Translations under genes and position numbers: made by a program
The notes under the pieces: generated by a model
The model's database searches: none
Told to the model about the DNA's origin: nothing
What the model saw: the letters and a program-made list of their open reading frames with translations, nothing else
Assembly (NCBI GenBank): GCA_036852015.1
Contig: JAANDG010000454.1
Coordinates: 1-64,000, forward strand
Length of the DNA stretch: 64,000 nt
DNA from: Pelodera strongyloides
Taxonomy: Eukaryota > Nematoda > Chromadorea > Rhabditida > Rhabditidae
Reading direction: 5' to 3'
Shown: positions 33,436-45,000 of the stretch, piece by piece
Position numbering within the stretch: position 1 is the first letter of the stretch
Layout: each line of letters begins with the position of its first letter

Positions 33436-33522
33436 ATCAGGGTGTCGCACTGACGAGAACCCCCGCCCTGAGAAATCCTCGTCTGCGGCTAGGGGGTCGA
33501 AACGAGGTCCGTGTTAACACGG
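33436..33522 (+). ncRNA. Hammerhead-like (type I) ribozyme of the PLE
   Basis: The conserved boxes are present: CUGACGA at 33450-33456, GAAA at 33499-33502 and the cleavage triplet GUC ending at 33509. Stem II forms from GA-CCCCC and GGGGG-UC with one bulged A and a long loop. Stem III is minimal (A-U, C-G, loop GAG), which is the form described for PLE hammerheads. Stem I is weak as drawn (A-C at the first pair). The 3' side is a 14-bp palindrome CCGTGTTAACACGG, which could favour a dimeric fold. Location in the pseudo-LTR is as expected for PLEs. Confidence 0.65.
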
Positions 33523-33754
33523 TATAAGATTCAACTTATACAGCTTACATCTTAGATACTAAGTTTTAGTTAATATTCACTTTTCATTGATTTTTTTTTC
33601 TCACATCATTTCATATTTTATAGTAGAATTTCTTCACTTATAATTTGTTTTAATTGTTTGAGGTCTAGGACGTTGACTGTTGGAGGATTCAATTCCCCAC
33701 GTCTCGTCTGACGACTTTATATGTTTGCAAATGTATATTATATTATATAATTTT

Positions 33755-33868
33755 CCTACCATTTTGGTGGGCCAAGTCCCCTGGGACTATCCTCTATCTT
33801 TTGGGATGGAGTATGCTCTTATGAGCATTCTAACCTACCGCAAGGTGGGTCAAGTCCTTATGGACTAC
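33755..33868 (+). ncRNA. Six-hairpin module 1 of the PLE 5' region
   Basis: Successive perfect or near-perfect small hairpins: CCTACC-GGTGGG, AGTCC-GGACT, CTCTATC-GATGGAG, ATGCTC-GAGCAT, ACCTACC-GGTGGGT with loop GCAA, and AGTCC-GGACT. Loops are 4-6 nt. The module recurs at 34009-34122 with changes confined mainly to loops or made on both sides of a stem. Confidence 0.65.
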
Positions 33869-34008
33869 CTTACTCATCATCATTATTTTGCTTATTTCTA
33901 AGATTTAACGCATAGTTTATACACATTTTTCCGTATTTATCCTTCTACATTATTTATGAGATTTTGTACACAGCCATATATCTACTTATTGGTATATCTA
34001 CTAAGTTT

Positions 34009-34122
34009 CCTACCATTTTGGTGGGCCAAGTCCTTTGGGACTATCCTCTATCTTTCGGGATGGAGTAGCTCTTAGGAGCTTTCAAACCTACCGCAAGGTG
34101 GGTCAAGTCCTTACGGACTACC
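34009..34122 (+). ncRNA. Six-hairpin module 2 of the PLE 5' region
   Basis: The same six hairpins. Loops differ from module 1 (TTTG for CCTG, TTTCGG for TTTTGG, TTAC for TTAT). Hairpin four is AGCTC-GAGCT instead of ATGCTC-GAGCAT, with an A/T pair removed from both arms. This conservation of pairing argues for a functional RNA. Confidence 0.65.
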
Positions 34123-34794
34123 TATATAGCTCATTCCTTGAGCTACTTTCTTTCTTTCTTTCTATCTAATTTTCTATGTACATAACTATCTAGATATTAT
34201 TTATTCACTTATCTTTTTATATTGTTATTCCTTTGTTCTTCTATTGCAGTATTTCAATAGTTTCCTAGTTTATCATCTAATACTTTAAAACATATTCTAC
34301 ATTGCATATTTTACTTTGAACACTTCGCGCATTCCGTTTTGCGAACACTATCAAGACTTACTATTGCATTTTATATGGGTATTATTTGAGACGTTATCAA
34401 CTCTTTATTGGGTATTCGGGTCATACGTACTGTTACATACGTGTAGCAGACCAATATATTTTGTTTTTATTTATTTATTATTTTATAATTATAATTTTAT
34501 TATAATTTTATTGTTTTTTATTTTTTTATTATGGTTTATTTTCTTACAATAATTTTTTTTTTTTATTTTTCAAATTATTCAATATTCTATATACACCCAT
34601 ATACATGCTATATTTTTACACGTCGGATGTTTATGATCTGTAAGAGGCCCAATGATCAAATATAAAACTAACACTATATGACATGGCCTCTTGTTGCTAT
34701 GATGGGAGAGAACTGAAATGCTATATCTTATCTTTCACACTTCTATGATCATTCTCAACTCTGCTAGGGACACAGGCGGTTAAATGGTGCTAAA

Positions 34795-34899
34795 TAGGGA
34801 GCACACCGTAAGTCCCTGAGGAGCCCTAGCAACAACGTGGGAGAGGTTTCTACCTTGTAACCTCCACGGAGTCCTTAGTTTGGGCTGAAGTGCTCCCTA
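34795..34899 (+). ncRNA. Multibranch RNA fold just upstream of the PLE ORF
   Basis: A perfect 10-bp closing stem (TAGGGAGCAC 34795-34804 with GTGCTCCCTA 34890-34899) encloses at least one further arm, CGTGG...AGGTT with AACCT-CCACG. It is GC-richer than its surroundings and lies about 40 bp before the frame opens. It might help translation start, since no ATG opens the ORF (inference). Confidence 0.5.
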
Positions 34900-34936
34900 A
34901 AGCACCTTACCTCTGAAAGCTGGGGACGGCTGATAG

Positions 34937-37705
34937 AGGAACATCGTTTGTCCTGCTAACAAACATACTGAGTATTTTCTTCTTCGTTCGTTAACTTCAA
35001 AAAAGCTGGGCCCGAAAATAAATATAACTTCTTTGGACGGTTCTCAAGAATTTGGTGTTCCTTGTGGTAGTAAAAGATGTAAATTATGTCCTAATATTGC
35101 GTATGAACGCATTATACGCAGTAGTTCTACTACATATTTCTCTAACTTGTATGGCACTTCCAACTCTAATTGTTCTACCAAAGGCATAGTATATTGCATA
35201 ACATGCGGTAAGTGCGGTATACAGTACGTTGGAGAAACGAAACGATCTCTTAAAGCGCGATTAGTGCAACACCGCTGGCATTTCAATAAGAATTCGAAAG
35301 ATACAATCCTTTATAAACACTACTCTGAATGTCAAGGTGATGTAGGAAATAAAACATTTCACCTTCATATCCTAGACGCGCTAGAAGAAAATAATGATGA
35401 TTCTATTAGGAAACATAAATAATTATTTTGGATCAAACTTCTGAACAGCGCTTTTCCATATGGCCTTAATGATCAAATCAAGGGCTATGGCATTATAAGT
35501 GATCGCAGTAAGTCAGGTCTAGGCAATGCGAACATCCCATATTGGTCAATTAAGGTCACTCGTCCTTACAAGATTCGAGGTCCTAGAAGAAGAAGGCGAG
35601 TTAATCACGACCAAGCTAATATACCCGATCTAGCTAACGTACCCACATACGACCAACTAAAACAATATAATTTTTCGCTGCGTAAATCTACGAAAAAGTT
35701 CCTCCTGCGTGAATATCACGAAAGTGGTATTACATATAGTGAGCGTAAATGCATAGAGGCGCTATGTGGTACGCTTACTATGCCAAAACGAGACAGTAAA
35801 GCTATGGTAAAACCGAAGACACCCGATTTTAAGTTATGGATCCCATTCTGTGATGATCTGCAGTTCCCTAATTTACAATACATAATTAAAAAGTATATAA
35901 AAGAGCTTTTCCGTAACAATAACATTAGTTTAGAAAAGCGTCCCTCCATTGGATTCTTTTATAGGTATAATATCCCGAATGGTCCTAAGTTCTCAAACTA
36001 TAAGGATCACATTGTCGGTGATACTATTATCACGCGTTGCCACTGCAATAATTATCTGCACCTATGCACTGATAAAGAAAAAATCGCTTTTAACAATGAC
36101 TTTCATATAGTTACCGGAAATGCTAATATTTTTTCGTGCTCATTTCCTAAAGCTGTGAAAGTACTTAAAAAAGGTACCAAACATAGGGAAGCTTACAACT
36201 CCAAAGTATTGAATAAAGCATTATTTGAATTACGAGAAGACCTTATAGACAAATTAAACAAATACATTAACAAGAACAAGTTAAGTATAGTTTTTCCATC
36301 AAATTTGAAAGATTTACTTGTATTTAATTGCAATATTAGAGATTCGATAGATAGCAAAGAAGAACTCATAAATATTAGAAAGCAATTTGTAATTACGTGT
36401 GTTGATAAGGCACCTAGTAATTTTTGCTTTACGTGTCCTATTTTATATAAAATGTACTTGGATAAGGAGCTAGGTAACGTCAACGGACGTATTATTGGGA
36501 ATGACACATATGCTCCTTATAACACACGACCCGTGTTAGATATAATAAGTGATCACAAAGTAGTTTCCAGGCTGTTTAAGGTAAAACTAGAAGAAAAAGA
36601 TATGATATTACCTAATATTTATGCTATTCCTAAACTACACAAAGAAACTATAAAAATGAGATTCATAACAGCAGCAAAACACAGTAGTTTAAAGGAATTG
36701 TCCGTTATAACGCAAAAAGTCTTAAAACATTTAAAAAATCACTTTAAAAACTATTGCACTGCTTCGTGTAACTGGTCCAATAATACCTACATACACTTTT
36801 CTATTGATAATTCTATGGTAATTACTAATGGTACATCTGATATTGCAAAATACAGTAAGGTTAAAACGCTAGATTTTTCTAGCCTTTTCACCAATCTACC
36901 TCATGATGTTATTATGAGCAATATCTTTGACCTTGTAGATCTATGTTTTAAAAACGCCGGTCGTGAGTTCGTTAATATAGGATATAAAACGTGTTTTTAT
37001 ACCAACAAAATCACTGATGCTAGTTATTCCAAAAGGGAGATAAAAGAAATGGTCACATATTTAATCAAAAATAGTTTCCTCGTTTACAAAGACCAAATTT
37101 ACCATCAAATAAAAGGTGTCCCCCAAGGAGGCAACGCTTCTCCACTCTTAGCAGATCTTACTCTCTCTATGCTAGAATTTAGATATCTTAAAGAGGCTGC
37201 AAACAGAAGTGTCAGTCTTAGAAGCAAATTATATCGATATATGGATGATATACTAATGTTTTATAATGATGATGAAATGCCAAGTAAATTAAGAGATATA
37301 TACCCCAATTCGCTTACTTTAGAACAAGCCAATGTATCAGATACAGAGGCTGCATTCCTAGACATACACCTCAAAAAACAAGACAGCTGGATTATAAATT
37401 TGTACAACAAGACCGATGATTATTCATTTGAAGTTAACCGATTTCCTATGTACGATACCCAACTGTGTATGTCAGTCAGGCATAACTGTATAATAGGTGA
37501 AACTATTAGAATCAGCCGTTGTACTTCAAATATTAGCCTATTTAAAAGTAAATTAAAGGAACTGCACTGTAAGCTTACTCGTAATGGCTACCCTAAGAAT
37601 ATTATTATCAAAATGTTCGTTAAAGGTTTCCATGTATATCCCATTATTTCACATAAGTTTAAGGTATCCCCGAAACATCTCTCTTCTTGGGCTCATGATA
37701 TTTAG
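34937..37705 (+). pseudogene. PLE protein: N-terminal GIY-YIG endonuclease and reverse transcriptase, one stop
   Basis: A single frame of about 920 codons interrupted once by TAA at 35420-35422 (Glu in the minus copy). In order: a Cys pair motif (PCGSKRCKLC), GIY-YIG nuclease (about 35180-35290; GIVYCITC, QYVGET, R-x3-HR), basic linker, then a PLE-type RT with PKLHK, DFSSLFTNLP, KGVPQGGNASP and YRYMDD (about 37240). Canonical Penelope elements have the GIY-YIG at the C-terminus, so the order here is the permuted form described for Naiad and Chlamys PLEs. No ATG opens the frame; translation may use a spliced or non-AUG start. The enzyme would nick target DNA and prime reverse transcription. 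Confidence 0.85.
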
Positions 37706-38165
37706 ATTACAGACTATACAAGACCAAAGTACAAAATACATGGTTGAGCTATGGGTGCAAAGGGTACCGCAACGCGTACGCTACACTGTTTAGTGGTAAC
37801 TTAGAGAGTTAATATGCACTATTGTACTATTGATCCTAACGCATCCCATTTTTGGCACGTTATTTAATGGTTTTCATTTCCATTATTAGACTTGTTTTGT
37901 AAATAGAATTTTACGTCAATCTTAATGATAAATTCTCTGTGATATACTATCAGGGTGTCGCACTGACGAGAACCCCCGCCCTGAGAAATCCTCGTCTGCG
38001 GCTAGGGGGTCGAAACGAGGTCCGTGTTAACACGGTATAAGATTCAACTTATACAGCTTACATCTTAGATACTAAGTTTTAGTTAATATTCACTTTTCAT
38101 TGATTTTTTTTTCTCACATCATTTCATATTTTATAGTAGAATTTCTTCACTTATAATTTGTTTTA
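37706..38165 (+). other. PLE 3' region with ribozyme
   Basis: Near-identical to 33193-33652. It ends where identity with the upstream tandem copy collapses abruptly at about 38165. Confidence 0.8.
37949..38035 (+). ncRNA. Hammerhead-like ribozyme, 3' PLE copy
   Basis: Same boxes as the copy at 33436: CUGACGA from 37963 and GUC ending at 38022. The distance to the upstream ribozyme is 4513 nt, so self-cleavage at both would release exactly one unit-length RNA. Confidence 0.65.
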
Positions 38166-38500
38166 ATTGTTGAGGGTAGGACGTTGATTGGGAGGATTCA
38201 ATTCACATGTCTCGTCTGGACTTTAATATGTTTTTTTTATATAGAATTTTCCTACATTCCAAGTCCTTAACTTCCTCTATATTTAATAAAGTTGCTCATA
38301 CTTTATAGGGGAAGTCTTTGGACTATGTAGCTCATAATCATTATTTGCTTATTTCTAAGATTTAACGCATAGTTTATGAAATGCCCGTATTTATCTTCTA
38401 TCATTCCAATGTACACAGATAATGTGCTAAATATCCTATTTCAGCCCTAGCAACAAGTAGAGGGACTACCTGTTTTATAGTCCTCTTAGGAGCTTCAACC
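38166..38500. repeat. Eroded mosaic of the PLE 5' region
   Basis: Follows the order of 33653-34900 but with many small deletions, for example 'cctacattccaagtccttaa' for 'cctaccattttggtgggcca'. The change from near identity to a patchwork is abrupt. It joins intron 1 sequence of copy D at about 38505. Confidence 0.6.
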
Positions 38501-38584
38501 AGAAAGAAATTTATATGGACCTGTTTAACTGTTTCTAATTAAAACCAAATTTCACAAATTAAAGATTATGCTTAATTCAAAAAC

Positions 38585-39833
38585 ATGCGGTTGACAATCG
38601 TTGAGGCTCCCACGTCTTTTACTTTACTCAGGCCTCGTCCCAGAATCAAGCCCTCGAAAGAAATGTTGGAAAGGGCAGGGGTCTCACTTCTGGAGTCTCG
38701 CAAAGTGGTCCATCCCACCTTAAGTTCTCTGGATACGAGAGATCCAACAAACTATGGAAACATCTCCACAATGGGCGCAAGTGAGAAACCAAATGAGCTG
38801 ACGATGTTAAAGTGAGTTCAGTGTACAAACTCGCTGGTAAAATACGGAATGTGATGCATATGCGAACTACTTTATTCTCCGAAAGCTAATCGCGGGATTT
38901 TTTGAAGAATACTATGTTTTGTGACTTCTAAAAATAGTTTAGATGTAAATGTGGCCGAGTGGACGACTTGAAGGACATGTTTTATTGTCGGACTTGTTCC
39001 GAACATGGTATATGTTCCCTTTGTGTGCTGAGAAAACATAAGATACACCAAACTGAAGAAGCAATGAACTGGAGCATTATGGGAATTGTTGGCAAGCACT
39101 CAGAGAAGAATTTGAAGAAAATTCATGCCTGGGCGGAAGAATATCGCCAAGTGAACAGCGAGGTTAGCACTTTCTAGTACCTTACTTCGGGGAAAAGGAA
39201 AATCCCGTATTGCCTTATCTTATGGCAGCCCCGAGACATCAGAAATATTATTAAACGACATTTCATGACGCTCCAAACTTGGGTTTCTCCGAGTTCCATA
39301 CTTGAGTATTGTTGTTTTCTCGTGAGAAACTCAAACGTTCGGCACCCTCAAATAAGGAAAACATAATAGGTAGTACCGATAATATTCTTCCTTGAGCATC
39401 ATTGTAGTCGAAAGAGAACTATCGGCAATTGTGTGAGCTCCTGGGTGCTGTTTATAAAAGGGCCTCAACTTGTGGAGACATTGAACGATGTGGAGAAATA
39501 CTCTCGAAATGTGATATCACTAGAGTCGACTATCGCATCAAACACCTTCTGCACTCAATGAAAAAGGTAATCTTCAATTAAAAAATCTTTTACGTTTCAA
39601 GAGTGTTACGATACATTTTTGATACGTGCTTATGAATAGTCCCGCACAGGTCTCCTGTTCAGTCGGCGACGAGTTCCAGATGACGAATTGTTCGACGACT
39701 TCTTCAAGCTAGGTCCAGTAGGATATGCGCAATATGTCGATTGCAAAGAAAGCTTGAAGCTTTTATATATTTTATTTTCATTTAGTCTAACGATGAAATC
39801 AAGGAGTTCCGCACGATGCTAGAGAATATCTGA
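38585..39833 (+). pseudogene. Cys-rich B-box-like family copy D, exon 1 missing
   Basis: Exons 2 (38585-38811), 3 (38943-39162), 4 (39408-39566), 5 (ends 39735) and 6 (39786-39833) are present with good splice sites. Exon 3 keeps the full Cys set (CRTCSEHGICSLC...HKIH), unlike A and C. Exon 5 ends with TAT as in C. The PLE complex occupies the place where exon 1 would lie, so the PLE insertion or a linked deletion removed it. If exon 2's own ATG (MRLTIVEAP) can serve as a start, a short protein might still be made. Confidence 0.7.
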
Positions 39834-42008
39834 GGCAGAATGTTTAAAAGTAAACTTGGACCGGAAACTTTGATGCACAGACCAAGACCAGAATATGTGC
39901 CAGTTCTCTCACATGAGGCTGATACTATGGAGGGGTTATAGTTTAACTTAACAATCTAAAGCATGCTCCATTTTCGAAAATATTTAGACACCGATCTTAC
40001 TGTGTATTGTGTTCATATATATTATTTTCTGTCGTCTTTTTAAGCTTATTTATTTGGCCATTATGTTTATTCATATATGGGATGTTTTCTATATTTTTGC
40101 TTTCATGTTTTATTGCTGCGATTCATCATGTGTTTTTACTTTGCCTTGCTTATTTCATTTATGTGTGCGTCGCTTTTATTTTTGTCAAGTTGTCGTTTTT
40201 TAATGTCGAAATTAACATTCTATTCAGAGTGACAGTAATGATTTTAAATTTTTTCTTTCCATTTTTCTCTTTATTTAGTGAAAATCGAGTGTAATTGTAT
40301 AAAGTATTGTTTGTTTATGATGTACGTTTTTGTGCTTAATCTTCACTGTTTTTTAGTAAATATGGTTTTTTATGGTCTCGGTTTGATATTCTAGGCTGCC
40401 TTTATCCAGACTTTTTTCTGACAGGAAAGAGTATCCAGACGGGAAGATTCACCAAGTTACACTGTGTTGACTAATGGTAGATTGTGATGTATAACTATGT
40501 TCTGCGAGGAAACACTTCGGATATATATTTATTGTGTGTGAGGATAAAATGAATGATATAAAGACAATGTTCGATAATAATGAAAATGCAGGTAATGATA
40601 AGGTTACAGCAAGATGAGTATTTTAACGACAGTAGTGTACTGGGGCGATGGGCTATGGCAAAGGTAAGCCAGAGCAAGTGCCGTCTGGTGATAAGGTGGA
40701 CCTTTAATATATCAGATCAATCGGGTGTAAATGTATTTGTGTTGTGGTAGTAGGGGCTATCAAAGGGGGTCATCTTTGCTTAGTGTCCTTGAGTGAGGGT
40801 ACGGTATTCTCGTTTATTGGCGAGGAGCCGAGACATACACATGCTACACACGTCATGGTACGTTATTGTAGTGTTTTTTTTTAAATAGACCATTAGCACC
40901 AACATTCCAAATAAAATTAACTTCAGCTCAAGTATAATAATAAAGTTGAATCATACTTTATAGGGGAAATCTTTGAAATATGTGAGCTTTTCCAATAATA
41001 CAATACCTTTGTAAATATTCTCGTTTCTAGGCGGGATTCTCCGCCCCCGAGTGGATGTTCAACTCTCAGTAAAACCAATGAATAGAAGAGTAATTGTTTT
41101 GAAATACCTGCTCTTTATTTGACATACCATATTTGCATACTAAATATTTGGTCCTACTGCATTATTATACTCACTGTGTTGGAACTCCCAGCCCATTTCT
41201 CTCGTTAATTGTTGCTTTACTTACCGTAATACTGTTGCTAATTATTCGAGTTCTCGCCGCCTGCCTTACAATAACCTGCACATCATTAATTGTTCAGCAA
41301 TTTTAGGGGGGCCCTCCCAACGTTCCCGTGTCATTCTATACAGGGCTACTCGATTCTTCTGGAGAGCCTCTGTAGTGCTTCGTGCACATCCCTGAATGGC
41401 AGTAGCTCCACCGACTTACCATTATGTGTCCCTCGCAGGCCTTTGGCCAATTATTTGACTACAGTACCGTGTTCACTAATAAATTGTTTTGTTATATCGT
41501 TTGTGTTGATATCCTGGCCAAGTGCTACGGAACTGAACATCTACGCAAGCACTGCTCAGTTTCTTCACACTATAGCCCACTCATGTTGTAATGCTAGGAA
41601 AGTTCACGTAATTCACCAGAATATAATAATTATAATAATTCCTAGTTATAACAACGCACTAGTTCAAAGACTGACATATTGGTACATAATGAAGGGAACT
41701 CAACTGTGATGGATTTAATAACAACGTTTTTAAGTTTCTTTGTTGTAGGTCACAGATAGTTTTGAGAAATGACGCATTCACTATTCTAAACAATACAATC
41801 CTTCACATTCTTCACATTTTTCACAGTCCTTCCCAGGATCGTACTAAAGTAAGAACTAATATTTCTCTGATTTTCGTGCGCGAGAAACAATTTACCGTAG
41901 TCAGAGACACCAAGAAATCTACCCTCAATTGTCACTCTCATTCGCGCTGGTTTGCCGTTTGCTAATAACGCAATTGCCACACCCAATATTGGCCAATCAG
42001 TGCGACAA
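39834..42008. repeat. Duplicated 3' flank of copy D
   Basis: 39834-41990 matches 58900-60800 and 61168-61430 almost throughout, and 41400-41990 also matches 54890-55500. It contains an empty TTAA site (41714-41717) for MITE-3. Open frames such as 41290-41709 are shared only because the DNA is duplicated; I see no protein family in them. Confidence 0.7.
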
Positions 42009-45000
42009 GTGCAGTTTTGCGGTTATTGTACAGTAGTCGGCGAACCGCGGTCGCGAAATGTGGCGAAGAGTTAACGCGTTGCGTGTTACGTCATTCTAGG
42101 CTTTGTGTTGTGCTGTGCGGTCGGTGTAGTGAGACACCGTTTTTATTTATGCCTATTATTGTTAATTTTTACGTTTATTGTTTATTTTCGATACCTCATT
42201 GGGTTTCTTTGCCGTCTGCGTATTGCAGGTGATTCCCTGTTGGAATAATTCGTGGAAAGATTCGCGAAACACTTGGCGGAAGAACGAAGCAGTGTCTTGT
42301 TTTCGGGACTGATTTTGGCAATCGAAGTATTTTTCAGAAGAACGGAACCGCGAGTTTTAGTATTTTAAGTTCTTTCTTTGTTTTTCCAATGCTGCATTAC
42401 ATTTTAACACGGAGACAATTGCCCGGTTCTTAATGTGGTACTGCGTATACTACTTGTTTATAACAACTGTGTCCCATGTAAATCCGTTTTGAGTTTAAAA
42501 CAGCTTATAAAAGTTTCGAATGAGCTCTCTCCGAAAGTTTGCCGGCTTATGATTTGGGCGGCAGCTCTTTTTTTTTGTAGGGAATTACTCGTTTTAAATC
42601 TACGATTTCTTGTTCGTTGCAGGAGTGGGCCATATATGCGAGATGCACGTGATGTTTCGCTAAAATATAATATCTCGTACGAAGCCGAACGTTCGTGAGA
42701 TGTTGTCTGGAAAAGAAAGGAGCCGGATAGTTTGTTTATCATTAATTGTGGATAGTTTAGACTTGTCAATGTCACGGACTACCATTTATGGTATTTTGGT
42801 TCGGTGGCTCGGTTTATCAGTTTGCTTTATTTATTTTGCACGATATGATAGAGAAAACATGCCTTTTCGCTTGTGGCACTCTGTTGGATGCAAATGTTGA
42901 GAGAGAGCCTAGTTGCCAGTTGCTGAGAGCTCAGATTTTCGTTTGTAAATGTGTTGCATATTTGATTGTTGAATATCATGACGTCGCTTGGAGTGGCAAG
43001 GTTCATTTTATTTATTTATTCGTAATCCAGGGCTACGAGAAGAGCTGGAATGAAGGCTAACAAAGTCTGTTGTAATGAATGGCCAACCTCACAATGGTCG
43101 TTTGGAGAAATCGGGATTGAGCTTTTGAGAACTCCAGGAGTTTGTTTGAAGCGATGTCAAGAGACTGATGTCGTTTGTGAGCTCCAGGAGCTTGAGTGAA
43201 CTTGAGGAGTTTTGCTTACACGCCAAGAGCTTTTTCGGTTATGAAGTCGTGAGCTCCAGGAGCTTGTTGTTTTGGTGATTTTGAGCATTCGTGTGGACTG
43301 CAAGTTTGCGGGAATGCGTAGATTCGCGGTTACCCGGGTTGCCGACTTGGGCGTTTTGCGAGGCACCAGGAGCAGTTCATTATTTGTGCGAATTGAGCGC
43401 TAGTGGACCCGAGGGAGGTTTTTTTGATTGCTTGCAATATCAAGAGACGTGGTTTTGGTCTTATTTGAGCTCCAGGAGCTTGATATTATCTATTAGCATG
43501 TATGGATTTTTGAGAGTTTTACGGGAATGAACATTGTTATGAGCTCCAGGAACTCGATGTTAGCATGTGTGAACTGAGGAGTTTACGGGAACGCATCGGA
43601 AGGAGTTTTTCGTTATCACGTCTAGTGAGCATTTGGGAAACCAATTAGATAGTTTTTTTTTTCTTTACTCTTTTTATTTTTTTTTTATTTCCGTTTATTC
43701 TGTTAGTTTATGGGCTCTAGGCCCTAGAAGGACGTTTTGGGTGAGTTGGAGCAGTTGAGAACTTGCGGATTGACTTGCGGAGCATTGTGAACTCGAGGAG
43801 TTTTGTGAGCTGACGAGCTCCAGGAGCTCGGTATTTTGTCCTATTTTGAGAGCATTCTTGTGAGCGTGGAGTTTATGGTGCAGGTTAAGCAAGACAGGTT
43901 GTTTCGGCCGTTTTGTGAGCTCCAGGAGCTGATGTGGTTAGCTCCAGGAGCACTTAGGAGTTTATGGAATGCATGTCAGGATACGTGGTTGTGGCCATTT
44001 GATGAGCTCTAGGAGCTGTTATTTCTTTTTGTGCATTCGAGAATTCGAGCATTCGTGAACTCGACGAGTTTGCATTTTATCCAGTCGTTGTGGGCTTCAG
44101 GCTCGATATGTATGTTTTGTATGTATGTATGTCAAGTTGACCGTTTGTGGAGGTTCGCTAGGACGTATGGTGAATTATTGAAAACGGCGACTATAGTAAG
44201 AATACATTTTTATTTTGTTTTTATTTCCATTTTGTTTTTCTTTCTCCGGTCGTTATGAGCTCCAGAAGAATTTTTTGTCTGGAAGTTGACCATTTAAGAA
44301 CCAGAGTGGTCTACGGACCAGAAGGGGTTTTTCCGATTTTTTGTGAACTTCAGAGGCTTGACTTTTGTGTGAATGTGTACCTTTTGTAAATTTGTAAATC
44401 AAGATGCTTGGAAGGCGCAGTAGATGTTTTTCGGTTATTTGCGAGTTACAGAAACGATTTTTTTTTTCTGTGCTAATAGAAGCATTTGTGAGCTCGAGAT
44501 ATTTTAACGAGCATGTGCGTCACGAGAATGTTGTCGGTCGCTGATCCGTCGAGGGTTTTTGAAATGTCACGCGTGATTTTGAGGATGTATGAGATTCAGA
44601 GGTTAACTAAGGGGAAGCTTATGAGAATTGAGGTGATTAAATGTGCTTATTCCTTTGTTATATGTGGAACAGTTGTGAGCTGGAGGTTGCAAGACGGTCG
44701 CAAGTGTTGTCGCGTCCTTTAAGTTAGAATAAGCAGAAGTAAGTCAGATAAAAGTATAAAAGATGACTTGAATCGTCTACAAAATATGTGAAATAGGGTG
44801 ATTGCCAAATGTAATGGTGTTGTGATATCTTATACCCTTGTTTTTTCGGGTGCAAACGGCTAATTCGAGTGTCGACAATTCCTGTAGTTTACCAAAGCTG
44901 CATCGAGGCAGTTACGATTTTGCGATTCGATATTATATGCTGCCCGGAATTGCGGGCTGGAAAAAATAGAATAACTATAGGAAGGGTATTCATGAAAGTT

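Larger units (their letters stand above)
33193..34936 (+). other. PLE non-coding region between tandem copies
   Basis: Holds the ribozyme at 33436-33522, two hairpin modules at 33755-33868 and 34009-34122, AT-rich sequence with a T run near 34551-34564, and the multibranch fold at 34795-34899. No host gene is present. Confidence 0.75.
26061..38500. mobile_element. Penelope-like element complex (permuted, GIY-YIG first), tandem and inverted
   Basis: The complex lies between copies C and D. Parts in order: plus RT fragment 26061-26447; miniature LTR element 26488-27968; minus PLE 27969-31689 with a 753-bp deletion; plus 5'-truncated copy 31706-33192; non-coding 33193-34936; full plus ORF 34937-37705; 3' region to 38165; eroded tail to 38500. 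The tandem offset is exactly 4513 bp (31706 matches 36219; 33509 matches 38022), the 'pseudo-LTR' layout known for PLEs. The minus part mirrors the plus part with coordinate sum 64589. Confidence 0.85.

Noticed and set aside
41290..41709. 139-codon frame with a duplicate at 60378
   Set aside because: Duplicated non-coding flank; composition and divergence give no sign of protein constraint.
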